Source: Anniella stebbinsi (lineage: Eukaryota > Chordata > Lepidosauria > Squamata > Anniellidae). Taken from it: a stretch of 64,000 nt of DNA. The DNA lies in NCBI GenBank assembly GCA_029215795.1, contig JARDYH010000002.1:273800310-273864309 (forward strand). Direction: 5' to 3'. Of this stretch, positions 11,294 through 22,359 are shown in pieces; position 1 is the first letter of the stretch; each line of letters begins with the position of its first letter. A model generated the notes under the pieces. It searched no databases. It saw nothing but the letters and a program-made list of their open reading frames with translations, and was not told the origin of the DNA. The translations under genes were made by a program, and so were the position numbers.

Positions 11294-11783
11294 GATTTCA
11301 TAAACAAAATTAAATCCATCAATATACAAGAGGGAGATATCCTGTTGACAATGGATGTAAGATCCCTATATACCAATATACCCTAGCAGGTTGCCCTAAC
11401 TGTCATAAAGCATACACTGGACAAGAGAACCCTATCCACTTTCTTCTCTCCCTTGCAGAAATAGCCTTATGCAAGAATTATTTCCAATTTAACAATAAAT
11501 TTTACTGGAAAATCAAGGGAGTAGCCATGGGATGTCCCATGGCCCCAGAGGTAGCCAATCTGTATATGGCAGAATATCAAAAAGAACTTTTCTCATCAGA
11601 AGGGCAACATACAAAACATCTTCTGATATGGTTGAGATATATTGATGATGTGTTTTCCATTTGGCGGGGGGGATAGGGAAGATCTACAGCAGTTTATAAA
11701 GTGGGTAAATTCTAAGAATGACAATATTAAATTTGACATCCAGTTTAACACCAGAGAAATTCATTTGCTAGATCTAAAAGTGA
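11294..11783 (+). pseudogene. Penelope-like element reverse transcriptase remnant
   Basis: Conceptual translation gives DFINKIKSINIQ then LLTMDVRSLYTNIP, then a stop. Further on it gives GVAMGCPMAPEVANLYMAEY, then WLRYIDDVFSIW (YIDD at 11638-11649) and later IKFDIQFN and LLDLKV. This order, a catalytic D in DVRSLYTNIP, a GxxMG..AP..AN motif and YIDDV, is characteristic of Penelope-like RTs. Stops and a G-run frameshift right after SIW show that it is dead. Confidence 0.8.
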
Positions 11784-11902
11784 TCTGAGAACCTACTTCT
11801 CCCCTTTTTTTGCTCCATGCTTTTTATTAAAAATATTTTTTTGAAGGGATCAAATAGTGAAGAGTTTCATGGGAGCCATTGGTGCCATGTTAGGAATCCC
11901 TG

Positions 11903-12000
11903 CTCCAGATGTTTGGCCTACAATTCCCATCAGCCCTATTCTGAATAGTCAACGGTGATTGTAGACCAAAATATCTGGAGGGCCACAAGTTGCCCAGACA
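11903..12000. repeat. Right part of palindromic repeat split by hAT-like element
   Basis: CTCCAGATGTTTGGCCTACA...AATATCTGGAGGGCCACAAG continues the repeat whose outer end is at 9728-9753. The whole family member at 19784-19918 shows the two pieces were once contiguous. Confidence 0.7.
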
Positions 12001-12696
12001 AATCACCATCTCTCAGCCTCTGCTCCAATCTCACCTTTACCTACTTCCAAAACTATATAACCATCTTGTTTACAGTGCCTTTGTCATTCTATTTTGAAAT
12101 AGGTGTTGAAAGCATTAGTGATGTGGTGTTGAAATCATTAGATCCAACATGTAATCTGAGCAGTACTTACAGCAATGAAGATTGTAGTGGGTCTTGTTTG
12201 TTAGAAGCACAGTTGACAGCTATCAGTTTTACATTTTTGAAGGTTTGTAATTATATCACATGGAACAGAATTGCAAAATCTGAATTGCAAAATCCACTAT
12301 AGTAAGAGTGTACGTTAGCTCGGGCCTTTTGAACTTCTACTAACAATAGGTGGGTCAGTTGAGAAATGCCTCTTTTAAGATAGCTGTGAACTTGATATTT
12401 GTAAAACAAACTTGATTTGGCAGATCTCTATTTGCTTGAAATTATAACATTCTACAAGGACAAATTGCAAGTGGCATTTCAGTGTTTATAACCTCTCTGG
12501 CAAAATACCACAACTTGAATCTTTAATCTAGTATTTAAATACTAATTCCTCCAAATGGAATTAATTGTCCTTTTGAAGTGTCAATCTCTGGAGTAAAGGA
12601 GGCTTTTTGGTGTATTGTGAAAGCACGTTGGATTAGATGTGGTGTTCATTTTTAGTATATATTAAAAGATGTAATTATAAGCTTCAGAAATTCTGG

Positions 12697-12750
12697 TTGC
12701 AGTTCTATACAAACTGACATATGGAGTAGGCTCCATTAAACACAACATAT
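12697..12750. repeat. Eroded palindromic ~90-bp repeat
   Basis: GGTTGCAGTTCTATACAAAC followed by GAGTAGGCTCCATTAAACAC keeps the order of motifs of the palindromic family, but half of it is lost. Confidence 0.45.
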
Positions 12751-13666
12751 TTATATAAGGTTGTGCTGCGCATCTCTTAAATAAGAAACTTTATAGGGTT
12801 TTGATTGGGTGGGAGTTGTGTCGCAAATATAATCATCTAGATCTTGAGAGACATCCTTGAAAATTCGGCAGTCCAACTCAGTTGCTTTGCCTCCTAATTG
12901 GTTTAGAATCTTATAAGGACACTTGCCTCCTTTGAGATGATAATCAGCTATGATAACTTCAAAAGGAAAATGGCCTAGGTCAGTCATGATTAGATTGTGA
13001 GACTAGATATTCCAATCAAAAGAAGTAGGTTAGAAAAAGAGCAGTGACCTTGGTGCATTTGTGCAGTTAGAAAATAATTCATGATGAAAGGCTCCTTCTA
13101 CTCACTAATTGAGTTGCATTACCGAGATAATAAAACATTTAATTTGTGTAACATTTAGTAGTCTTGCAAAAATGACAATTCCTATTCCAGGACGTTATCT
13201 GTAAAGGTTATAATGTGTCAAGCCAGATCGTGTTAAAGCTTTATAAGATAAATCTTACTAAAAACTACGAGGGCTGTTTAATCCTATGGCACTTGCAGTG
13301 TGCAGGGCTGGCTCCAGGACTTTGGGGGCCCATGGGCCATGCGTCCATGGGACTCCCTTCACCTGAAAGGAGTGATGCTTTCACACTGCCTCCAACCGTA
13401 CTGGGTGTTCCCAATAAAAGGAGGACATTTTCATAGTTAGTGAAGTGGGCCCTTTGCCTATCTTGCAGCCCCTGAGATTGCCTTTTTCCATTTGTTCAAA
13501 TTTTGATTATCTTTTAAAAATTGCATTTGTCCCCATTTCACGATTTTCATGCATGATTTATGCCTGCCATATAAGTGGATAAAACATGGACCTGATCACC
13601 CATGACCACTCACCCCCACACACTGTTCATTAGCTAGGTACCAATGTTTTAATATTTCCTAACCAC

Positions 13667-13720
13667 TACCACCACCACCACCACCACAACACCACAACAA
13701 CAAAACAACAACAAAACACA
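13667..13720. repeat. ACC/AAC compound microsatellite
   Basis: A run of ACC units passing into AAC-type units. Confidence 0.9.
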
Positions 13721-14426
13721 ACTTAACACACTGCAGAACACCGAAGTCGGGGTTGCCAGCTTTTCAGCTGAAGATGAACTATTAGTTTCATCTCTTCAAT
13801 AGGTACTTGAGTAGATAGCTTTCCCCTAAATCCACCCTCCCTTACCTGGAGTCTGAATAGAGCATCCTTGGTTTCTTAGCTTGGAAATTGTTAGCCATTT
13901 TAAGTGCAGAATGGAAATATGAGCGCACAATCAAGAGGAACAGATGAGAGAAATAGTTGGGTTTGATTTATTCATTGATAGATTGGTTACAGCCAACTGA
14001 ATTCTGGGTCTTTCCTGCTCTCCCTGTTATCTGAACAGTAACCTCTGGGACTGCAATTTTGAGTCTTGCAGTGCAGTTCAGTAGTTTCCCAGTTTTCTTT
14101 TATACTTCTTCATAATAGTTAAACTCTTCAGGATATGGAGAGGATTATTTTTCCTTTATCCATCCCCTGTACTTGACCTATGTCAGGAAAAGAAGTTGAA
14201 ATGGATTCATCTTTCTGAAAGAAAGCATTGAGAATGAATCCTGAGGTCTAACCACATCCTCCATACTCTTCTCTCTGTATTATAAGTTCTTTCCTGGCGC
14301 TTCATGTGCCCTGGTATGTACCTGATTTTCTGCCACCCCTCCTCCCCCTTTTCCATCCCTCTGCCGCCTCCTTGCCTCCCATTTCCTTTTTAAATGAAAT
14401 GAAATAGTAAGGTAGACTGCATTAAG

Positions 14427-14429
<3 letters not shown>

Positions 14430-14468
<39 letters not shown>
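14430..14468. repeat. TA dinucleotide microsatellite
   Basis: A nearly pure alternating TA run of about 39 bp. Confidence 0.95.
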
Positions 14469-14471
<3 letters not shown>

Positions 14472-14515
14472 CTAAGTCAGGCTTCTCTGTGCTTTAGACA
14501 GATTATTGCCTAAAA

Positions 14516-14604
14516 CTGCAATTCTGTATGCACTTACCTGAGATTAAGTCCCATTGAACTCAGTGGGGCATAATTTTGAGTAGATATGTAGAAGAATGCA
14601 CTGT
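14516..14604. repeat. Palindromic ~90-bp repeat, copy 3
   Basis: Contains GCAATTCTGTATGCACTTACC, AAGTCCCATTGAACTCAGTGG and a GAATGCACTGTT end, in the family order. Confidence 0.8.
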
Positions 14605-15103
14605 TAATTGAATAATTAATTCTCACCTGTATTTCTATAGTCAGCATACAATTGAAAATGAAATGCATTTACTTGCATGGAGAAAGTAGAGCAGCACATA
14701 GAAATTGGAAATTAAGACAATTACAAGCATATGCCTTTAACATAATTTGGCTTTCATATATGTACTTAAATTCCCCAAAGGTACGTCCGTGAAGCAGGTA
14801 TGTATCTAAAACAAATGTTTCCACAAAAATAGCGGAATTCAAAAATTCTCTGACCCAAGTTTATAACGATCTACAAAACAATTGGATACCAGTTGGCTTC
14901 CACTTTGAAAGGTACAAGATACATTTTTGTTTTTTCTAAGAATGGGAAGAAGATTGAAACCTTTTGCATTTGTGAAAATTGTCTTTGCGAAGTTGCTTTT
15001 GTAGCATTTCAAGAGCTCTCTGCTGTTAAGAGAAAAAAAATTGAGAGGGCAAGAATATGTTGATTTCATCCAAAGTTTAAAATGACGAGCTGACCTTTGT
15101 AAA

Positions 15104-15149
15104 TTAATAATAATAATAATAATAATATAATAATAATAATAATAATAAT

Positions 15150-15180
<31 letters not shown>

Positions 15181-15195
15181 CAGCAGCAACAATAA
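15104..15195. repeat. AAT trinucleotide microsatellite
   Basis: A long AAT run with occasional AT slips, ending in AAC/CAG units. The minus-strand open frame across it (poly-Leu, poly-Tyr, poly-Ile) is an artefact of the repeat. Confidence 0.95.
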
Positions 15196-15918
15196 CAACA
15201 TTAATGGCTAAATGCCAAGGGTGGGTTTGCAAAACCTAGTTATAATTACATTAGGATATCAGATCACATCTTCATGGAGCTTTTGGGTGGGTGCAAAGAA
15301 GACTGGATCTGCTTTTTATGAGGATTTTGCATAGCCCTAAAATCGCCTTCAGAGACTCAAGTGAGCAAGGAACCTCTACAATTCCTTTGGTGCTGTTCCT
15401 TTGGGTGGAGTGGGTCTCACAACAGCTGGTTCATACGTAACTGGGACTGTGAGCCATAACATGATTGGGCAATGTCCCTAGCAGTTTCACTGTACTCAAG
15501 ACAAGGCAGATCCGGAGTTTCATATGAGCCTTGTTGGAGAGTAGACACTATAAGATAATAAGGTTGAATGCTAGGGCCTGTAAACCCTGCCAATCTGGTC
15601 ACCACTCCCATTGTTTTCAGGGTGTGTGTGTTGATTTGGGGGTGGGGGTTGCTATAGCAGGATGCATGGAATCCTACAGCAGAAAGTGGAGGGCTACGTT
15701 TGCTCTTCCAGAGCACTGCTGCCTTTGCTTTGAAGCCTGGCAGTTCCTTCTTGTCAGGAGCAATGCTGAGCTTCAGGTGGAGAAGCAGAGCAGATCTGCC
15801 ATGCTGGTATTGCTTGGCTGACTTCACTATTATTGTTAGTTTGGGCAAAAGGCAAGTGAGAATGCATCTGCCTGTAGAGCAGCTGAGATGTTTTACCACC
15901 TTTGCCTGGCAACACTGT

Positions 15919-16024
15919 GGCCCTGTTCAGAAGACAAACCACAGCTTTAACCACTATGAATAAGACTTCTTGCCTTATTCACCGTGGTTAAAGCTGTAGC
16001 TTAAGGTGTCTTCTGAACAGGGCC
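15919..16024. repeat. Palindromic element, ends GGCCCTGTTCAGAAGACA
   Basis: The left arm (15919-15964) and right arm (15974-16024) are inverted copies with a short centre and a few mismatches or indels. The right end is TGTCTTCTGAACAGGGCC. It is a hairpin-type non-autonomous DNA transposon with no coding capacity. Confidence 0.85.
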
Positions 16025-17022
16025 TGTATCTTGATGGACCAACCCATCTACAACCCATGATTACAAATTCCCACATCAAAACAATCCATGGTTTAAGCAA
16101 ACCACAAACTAACAACAAACCATGGGTTCTTTCCCTGGGTTGTTTGTGGTTAACAAACCATGGCTAGCACAGCTGCATTCATACATCACAACAACCCAGA
16201 ATTCAACAATCCATACCATGGGTCAGGGTTAGGTGCGAACCAGGCCAGTGTGTTCATCCCCACAAATCATTTGCCTCCAGGACCGAGCCTACGCTGGTCC
16301 CCAACCTGTATTTATGGCAGAAGAGGATGGAAACACAATCAGTCCAGGCTGTGTTATCCATACTGCCTAAGGGTGATGTTTTACCACAGGTTTCTTGTAG
16401 AATATTTTGTCGCTTCTTTTTCAAGTTACTTTCTCCACATTTGCTGTTCAGTGGTGCTCAGTAAACAAACTGGGATCAGAAAACACCCCCATACAGATGC
16501 ATCCTTTTGGTGACTGTGAGATACGTTTTGTATCATGTCCACTTTTTAAAGCTCTAGCTCTGTGTGGACTGTAATGCTGAAGCCAAGAACTAATGAAGAA
16601 CCCATATGCAGTAGGCTGCCTGAGTTTCGTCATGGCAGACCCCAATTGCTTATGAATCCAAAGGTGTCAGCTGTACCGCCACTCAGTAATTTTCTTAACA
16701 CTACCTGCACAGCTAAACTAAATTTATGCTAATTGTGTATGACTTTGGGAAAGCAGACCTGTTTGCCTGGAATAGTTATTCCAAGTGTGGTAGTTGGAAG
16801 GCAAAACTGCTTGGCACACAACAACTGCAGGTTTCAGTTTAGCTCAGCAGGAAGTAATCATGTTAGGCATTTGGGAATCACACCAATTTGCCCTGAACTT
16901 TTTCATGACAGATGTGGAAATACTTCCAGTCAGGATGCCTTATTAGCTTTTCCACACCTTGGTGGGAAAAAAACCAACCATCTCTGATCAAGAGGGCTCT
17001 GTCCAGCTGAACTAACCCTTGA

Positions 17023-17069
17023 TGATGACGATGATGATGATAATAATAATAATAATAATAATAATAATG
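17023..17069. repeat. GAT/AAT compound microsatellite
   Basis: GATGAT units pass into an AAT run. Confidence 0.95.
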
Positions 17070-17772
17070 GCAACAAATCTAAACAGGCATTCCTGTAAAA
17101 GGCATGGCATTGTTAAGAAGGGGTGCTGTAAAATTTTCTTATAGCTTCTCATTTGCATAATGCAAATCAAGTCTATGCCTGAGCAGTAACAGATTTATCA
17201 TTGTCAAGTTGTGTGTATTGCCCATTTTTAAGGAACAAAATTGCTGCTACTGCATGAAGAAGATATACAGGGAAAGCAGAATGGAACCTTTTTTCCAGCC
17301 TCTTATAGACATTCAGATAGTTCCAAAATCATATAAACTGCGGAGCCTATCAGCCAAAGACACCTGCCATTTGAATTTTCAAAATCATAGACTGTTGTGA
17401 GGATGCTTTGGCTTTAATTCTTCCTTTTAGGCATCTTTTTGCCCCCAAAATGTTTTTCAGATGACTTAGCATTTGAAAGCACCTTCATTTGTAAATTTAA
17501 TTAACCCTGTTAATTTATGTATTTGTGTATTCTTCCAGTTTCCCCTTTCAGGTTGCTGCAGTAAAAGCTGTCATCAACCTTGATTAGTAACATTCATTTA
17601 GGAGGTCAATAACTATGAGCAGTTTTACAGGGAAATTTTAGAATGATTAAAAGAATTATATAGTTTGAGAGAAGTTTTAAGCCATAAAAATGAGGGGCAT
17701 ATTGTTGTGTTCAGTGCTGTAATACATCACCCTGGGTTGACAGACTCTGTGGACCCATTCAAATGGTAGCTT

Positions 17773-17846
17773 TGTACAGCACTATGCTTATTTACTCAGA
17801 AGTAGTCCTCATTATGTTTAATGAAGTTTACACCCTAGTGCAGTCT
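17773..17846. repeat. Palindromic ~90-bp repeat, copy 4 (degraded)
   Basis: Contains TACAGCACTATGCTTATTTA, TCAGAAGTAGTCC and an end CACCCTAGTGCAGTC, the family motifs in the opposite orientation to copy 3. Confidence 0.7.
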
Positions 17847-17849
17847 TAA

Positions 17850-18030
17850 GAACATAGGAAGCTGCCTTATACTGAGTCAGACTATCTAGTTCAGTATTGT
17901 TGATACTGACTGGCAGTAGCTCTCCAGTATTTCAGGTAGGAATTTTTCCAGCCCTATCTGGAGATGCTGGGTGTTGAATTGGGGACCTTCTACAGGGCAA
18001 GCATTGGCTCAACCATTGAGGTACAGTCCA
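17850..18030 (-). mobile_element. tRNA-derived SINE, minus strand
   Basis: Read on the minus strand, it begins with a tRNA-like head (TACCTCAATGGTTGAGC as box A, then GGTCCCCAATTCAACACC as box B region). It continues with CCAGCATCTCCAGATAGGGC and ends CAGTATAAGGCAGCTTCCTA. The head resembles tRNA-Ala. The same SINE family is present at 28044-28112 (tail only) and 52585-53132. Confidence 0.8.
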
Positions 18031-18052
18031 TCCCTGATCTGCTGCCCTCTAA

Positions 18053-18092
18053 ATATGTTGAACTACAACTCCCATCATCCCCAATGTCAGGC
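18053..18092. repeat. Left half of 'TTGGACTACAACTCC' palindromic repeat
   Basis: TATGTTGAACTACAACTCCC followed by ATCATCCCCAATGTCAGG is one arm of the family seen whole at 7369. Confidence 0.65.
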
Positions 18093-18871
18093 TTATTTTT
18101 TCCCAGAATGCCCTGTCAAATGGGGTATTTTGTGGGAAAAGATGTTGACTGCCATCCAATCAGAGCGAGGGAGCTCTGACAAGATTCCCACCGCCACCAT
18201 CACCAAATTCACATGCTCAACCACTGGAAATAACTGACCTCTCACCCATTATGGGGCCACAAAATTGGTGGGCATTTTGGCCCAGCCCTATTATGAACTC
18301 CATGAAGTCCAGAATTCAGTCATAAGACCATTTAAACACCAAAACAACAACAACGCAAGGACATTCAAAATTAAGAAATTACTGAATTTGGTGGCCAGCA
18401 GCAGCAAAGGGGTTGGATCCAGATGTTTATGCTTAGAGCATCATCACATGGGGGAAATCACATTTCCTTACTGTTGCTTCTCCGCCCGTGCTTTTGTCCC
18501 TCATTACTTCCTCTTTCAAAAGAGGAAGTAAACAATGTGCACGTGGCTTATTCAGTGGGCTGTTTTGATCACACTGCTTCTCCTGCACATCGCAGGAGAT
18601 AGCGGCAACTTCCATCTTTAAAAATAATTTGGATTTACTGGGGTCTTTTTTGTTGTTGGGAAAAGAAGGCTAAAAGGGGCAGGAGGTGTGCAGGACTCAG
18701 ACGACGTCATGAATAGGACCCATGCAAATCCGTGAGTGCCCAGTAACAAGCATGCAATAAAATGCTCATCTGATGACACCCATAGAGTAGATCAGTTGAA
18801 ATCAAAGGGATTAAAGATAGTCAAGACTAAGTCTGGATCCAAACCAAGGTCTCATCTCTATAGTGCCAAAT

Positions 18872-18902
<31 letters not shown>

Positions 18903-19412
18903 CGATTTATTTCTTACCCGCCTCTCCATCTAGATCGAGGCGGGGAACAACAGCATGATAAAATACATAAAACTAATTAAAACATGACAAATATTATTAA
19001 AACTGCATTAAAACATCCTAAAACATCATTAAAACATCCTAAAACATCCTAAAAACATTCTAAAACATTCTAAAATTTACACTGGATATGCCTGCCGGAA
19101 GAGAACAGTCTTTATAGCTTTCTTAAATTCTAAAAGACTGTTAAGTTGACGAGTCTCCTCCGGCAGGTCATTCCACAGTCTGGGAGCGGCAGAAGAGAAG
19201 GTCCTCTGGGTAACAGTTGTCAGCCTAGTCTTGGCCGACCGCAGTAAGTTCTTCCCAGAGGACCTGAGCGTGCGGGGCGGATTGTACGGGTCCTCTGGGT
19301 AACAGTTGTCAGCCTAGTCTTGGCCGACCGCAGTAAGTTCTTCCCAGAGGACCTGAGCGTGCGGGGCGGATTGTACGGGAGAAGGCGATCCCGCAGGTAA
19401 CCTGGAATAGAG
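18872..19412 (-). mobile_element. L2-like LINE 3' end, minus strand
   Basis: An AAT tail (18874-18902) is followed by TTACCCGCCTCTCC..GAGGCGGGGAAC, the reverse complement of a LINE 3' end. Next come an AAAACATCCT minisatellite stretch (about 19009-19075) and antisense 3' sequence with GCCTGCCGGAAGAGAACAGTC. The copy at 50871 shares the same phrases. It contains a perfect 89-bp tandem duplication. Family name is tentative. Confidence 0.65.
19201..19378. repeat. Perfect 89-bp tandem duplication
   Basis: 19201-19289 and 19290-19378 read identically, starting GTCCTCTGGGTAACAG and ending GGGCGGATTGTACGG. The lack of divergence indicates a recent duplication or an assembly artefact. Confidence 0.9.
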
Positions 19413-19783
19413 GGGCTTTCTGATCAGTTGCATAAATTAGTCGTTTTGGGGCCACTACTTTTAAGGTTGGGGGGGGAAACACTTCTTATGAAACAGCATA
19501 ATTTAAAAGCATGCAACTTCTTTTCAACCCTACACCCATTTAAAAATGCATACAGTGTTGCAGTAGTTTTATATTTCTAGTTTTCTCATGGGCTCTAGGA
19601 ATTCGTAAAAGTCCTTCTCAGTTTTGCACAGGTCTCAAGGAAGATTCTGACACATATGTGGTAGGGCAGTGGTTTTTTATATAATGGAACTACACATGGA
19701 AAAACTGAATGAAATTACTTTGTGACTCCTGGGGTTATGCATGAATGTGTAATAGGCATGCATCCATGTTTCTATAAGGCAGG

Positions 19784-19918
19784 GTTGGGCAACTTGTGAC
19801 CTTCCAAATGTTTTGTCGTACAAATCCCATCAACCATAGCAAGCACAGTCAATTGTGATGAATGATGAGAGTTGTAGGCCAAAATACCTCAAGGGCCACT
19901 GGTTGCTCACTCCCAGGT
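19784..19918. repeat. Palindromic repeat with GGGTTGGGCAACTTGTGACC end
   Basis: Starts GGGTTGGGCAACTTGTGACC and ends AAGGGCCACTGGTTGCTCACTC, with inner arms TACAAATCCCATCA and GAGAGTTGTAGGCC. It is the intact reference for the copy split across 9728-12000. Confidence 0.7.
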
Positions 19919-20033
19919 TAAGGATATTGTTTTGCTTTGACTGGCTCTCTTCATATGGACAACACATTCCAATCTAACTGCTCAATTGACCAAATTCAGA
20001 CCTGATTGATACAAGCAGGATGGTGCTACTTTA

Positions 20034-20657
20034 AGGGCTCCATCACACCACTGTTTTATCACACTCTCATCATGCCTGGTTTGCCGTTTTGAAATGTGAT
20101 ACTCACATGACATCGTGCCTGTCCTGCAATCACCTCGCCTCTTCTCAATTTTCCGTCTTTTTCTAGAGCGGGGAAAGTGTGATTTATTTCTCCACATGAA
20201 ATAAAAGCGCCCTTCCGTCCTGTGTATTGCCATCCTCATGCTATGTTACTATTGTTGGGAGGCAGTCCTGCTGTCAAAAGAGGAGGGCAGGGTGGTTCTC
20301 CTCCAGCTTGCTGAGTCTGTAGGTCAAACAAACAGACTTGTGCTGAGCCAGTCAACAAACTCTTGCTGCTCCAACCCCACCCTTGTTGCCCGCAGAAACA
20401 GCGCCCAGCCAATTAAACACTGAATTGGTAAACCCCCAAGCAACAAAACCAGAATGAGGGAGGGAAGGCAACCATTTCCACCACCCGACAAGAACCAATG
20501 AACTGGGCGGGAAAAGAGAAGGGGCGGGGTGGGTGCAATAGCAGGAGAGCAAACAACAGCGGCAGTCATGAAAGGGACCATTGCTTGCCACGCTACTGAA
20601 ACTGAGGGCAAATCACGGGTGCATGTCAGGGAAAAAATGTAGGTGTGATGGAGCCCT
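20034..20657. mobile_element. Non-autonomous TIR element with 16-bp perfect TIRs
   Basis: The left end AGGGCTCCATCACACC is exactly inverted at the right end (GGTGTGATGGAGCCCT). It is about 624 bp. The 8-bp flanks do not match, so no target duplication can be claimed. Open frames inside are short and without a recognised domain. The TIR resembles that of the element at 33986-34292. Confidence 0.8.
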
Positions 20658-21191
20658 AAAACATACATTTTTACCCAATGGGTTATATCCAGTGGTGATT
20701 TTGCCTTAGCAGAAAGCACTTACATCCATTCAAGTTGGATCACCACATTTTTGCTGATCCCCCCAATCCATTAAAGCCTTGTTTTCCAACCCCAAATGAT
20801 GCTCCTGAGTTTTGAGAGACTCCCCAGAACAGATTGGGTATGGCACAAAAATGCAGTAAGTAAGGAGGGAGTATCAGCAAAAATCAGTTGCCCCAACTTC
20901 GGTGGACATAAGTACTTCCTGCTTAGGCAAAGCCACCACTGGATATAATGCAATAACCGCAAGAATGGGTTAACTAACCCCTCCCCCATTTTTACCATTG
21001 CATTCTGGAATGCTGTTTATGTAATTTCATTCTATAGCACAGGATGTCCAGACCCAATACATGATTGCTTTATGTCTGATTTGATAGCATACACTAAAAG
21101 CTCCTTATTTCGAAAGCATTTACTTGGTTCTTTGTCATGAAAGAAAGAAAGACCTAGAATGAAACATTTAAATTCTGATTTTCAATTGCAG

Positions 21192-21385
21192 CTCACTGCC
21201 ATGGATGCGGATGAAGGTCCAAATGGACGGATCATATATGAAATCCTGGTTGGTGATCAGGGAGACTTCAATATCAATGATCAAACAGGCCTCATCACCA
21301 TTGCGCCAGGAATTGTATTATCGGTAGGCCGTTCCTATGCCCTCACTGTCAAAGCATCTGACAGTGCTCCGCTTGCACAAAGAAG
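21192..21385 (+). CDS. PCDH15: PCDH15 exon (bulk of ~EC5)
   Basis: A 194-nt exon with acceptor TTGCAG and donor GTAATT, phase 0 in and phase 2 out. The peptide starts [12 protein letters not shown], whose DADEG is the DxD-type calcium motif. It continues [22 protein letters not shown] and [14 protein letters not shown]. The usual DRE motif of a cadherin repeat is absent at the expected place (VGRSY instead). Mammalian PCDH15, as I recall it, also has VGR there, so this looks conserved rather than damaged. Confidence 0.94.
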
Positions 21386-21580
21386 GTAATTAATATTATA
21401 ATTAAATATTTTGTTTTAATTTGTTCATAGCTGAGACGTTAAACCTTTCCACACTATAAATCATAGAAGGATTACAAGTATCAAAAGTAACACGACTTCA
21501 GCGATTTGTTTTTTGTTTTATGTTTTAGAAGAGGCACTTCAGCTGATCCTTTGTCAAGTGTCATATTCAAAAGTAATCTT

Positions 21581-21673
21581 GCAGCACAATCTTATACGTG
21601 CCTACTCAGAAGTAAGTCCCACTGAATTCAATGGGACCTACTCCCATCCAATTAAGCGTTTGTATGATTGCAG
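21581..21673. repeat. Palindromic ~90-bp repeat, copy 5
   Basis: GCAGCACAATCTTATACGTG, AAGTCCCACTGAATTCAATG and TGTATGATTGCAG, in family order. The TACTCAGAAGTAAGTCCC arm is intact. Confidence 0.85.
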
Positions 21674-22359
21674 GTATAATATTTTGCTGCGATGGTTCAT
21701 GAATGAAATAAATATATATCCTGCACAGAATTGCTTTCTTTGCAGTACATTCCGTGAACCAAAATAGGCTGTTTTGGCTATTTTAAAAAATAGTCGATTG
21801 GTACATGTTAAGTTTTATTTCATCCACATTTGTGAGTGTGAGACTTTGTTTAAGCGACCGAGAATGAGAGAGGGGAAGAGTAAAAGGAAGCAATGGAACA
21901 AAAGTATCCATTTGTTCTGTAAATTGCCAACTATCATGTAACGGTAATATCTCCAAATATACTGGATCGCTAAGCTGGAGGTAACCTTTTATCCAGACGA
22001 TACAATCTTATAGTGTGCCTTAGCTCAATTTGGAGCACAAATTGCAAGCTGTGCAAACACTGGACAAGCGATGAAATACACTCCACGGAAACTTACATTT
22101 GCACCAGCAAAGCTATTCTGTTTCTAATCTCTGGCTTGTTAGTTCTGAAAAGCCAGGAGCAGGGAGAGATGAAGTCTTTCTCAAACTAGCTTGGCAGAAA
22201 CAAATAAAATGAGTGAGGTTTGGTTTTTCAGCTCACACAGAAAACTTCAGGCTACAATAAAATAGCTGAAGCCGCTTAGTCCTGATTTGCATGTTATATT
22301 TTGTAGGAGGGTAGATTTCCAGACGTGAGTGTCTGCATACCTCCAAGAGGGGGGGAAGT

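Larger units (their letters stand above)
9754..11902 (+). mobile_element. Composite hAT-like element with nested Penelope fragment
   Basis: The left end is CAGGGGTCTCCATCC, followed by an AGAGCACATGTGGGAATTTGAGAA-type sequence. The right end is GGTGCCATGTTAGGAATCCCTG. These match hAT-like termini common in squamates. The flanks ACCTAGAC and CTCCAGAT could be an eroded 8-bp duplication (4 of 8 identical). Inside are a GT run, a long purine tract, a short inverted repeat and a Penelope RT remnant. No hAT transposase is visible. Confidence 0.65.
4679..21191 (+). other. PCDH15: PCDH15 intron (16.5 kb), repeat-rich
   Basis: A long intron between GTAATC and TTGCAG. Recognised contents include a palindrome at 7369, a near-perfect hairpin at 8531, hAT-like elements at 8701 and 9754, and a Penelope RT remnant. 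Also present are microsatellites, a hairpin at 15919, a tRNA-SINE at about 17850, an L2-like LINE tail at 18872 and a TIR element at 20034. I see nothing recognisable in 4750-7360, 7470-8500, 9030-9640, 12010-14400 (apart from an ACC/AAC run and an eroded palindromic repeat near 12697), 15230-15900 and 16250-17010. Weak open frames there look like chance. Confidence 0.8.

Noticed and set aside
12751..12987. Minus-strand 78-codon frame with a plausible-looking protein
   Set aside because: I recognise no family, and no splice-site context or neighbouring coding sequence supports it; probably chance.
8531..13000. CRISPR-like array from the repeated short palindromes
   Set aside because: The copies are dispersed kilobases apart in a vertebrate intron, not regularly spaced.
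14839..15201. Minus-strand open frame starting with poly-Leu and poly-Tyr
   Set aside because: It is a reading of the AAT microsatellite.
15417..15963. Overlapping 96-160 codon frames on both strands
   Set aside because: No domain, and they overlap each other on both strands; part of unclassified intron or repeat sequence.
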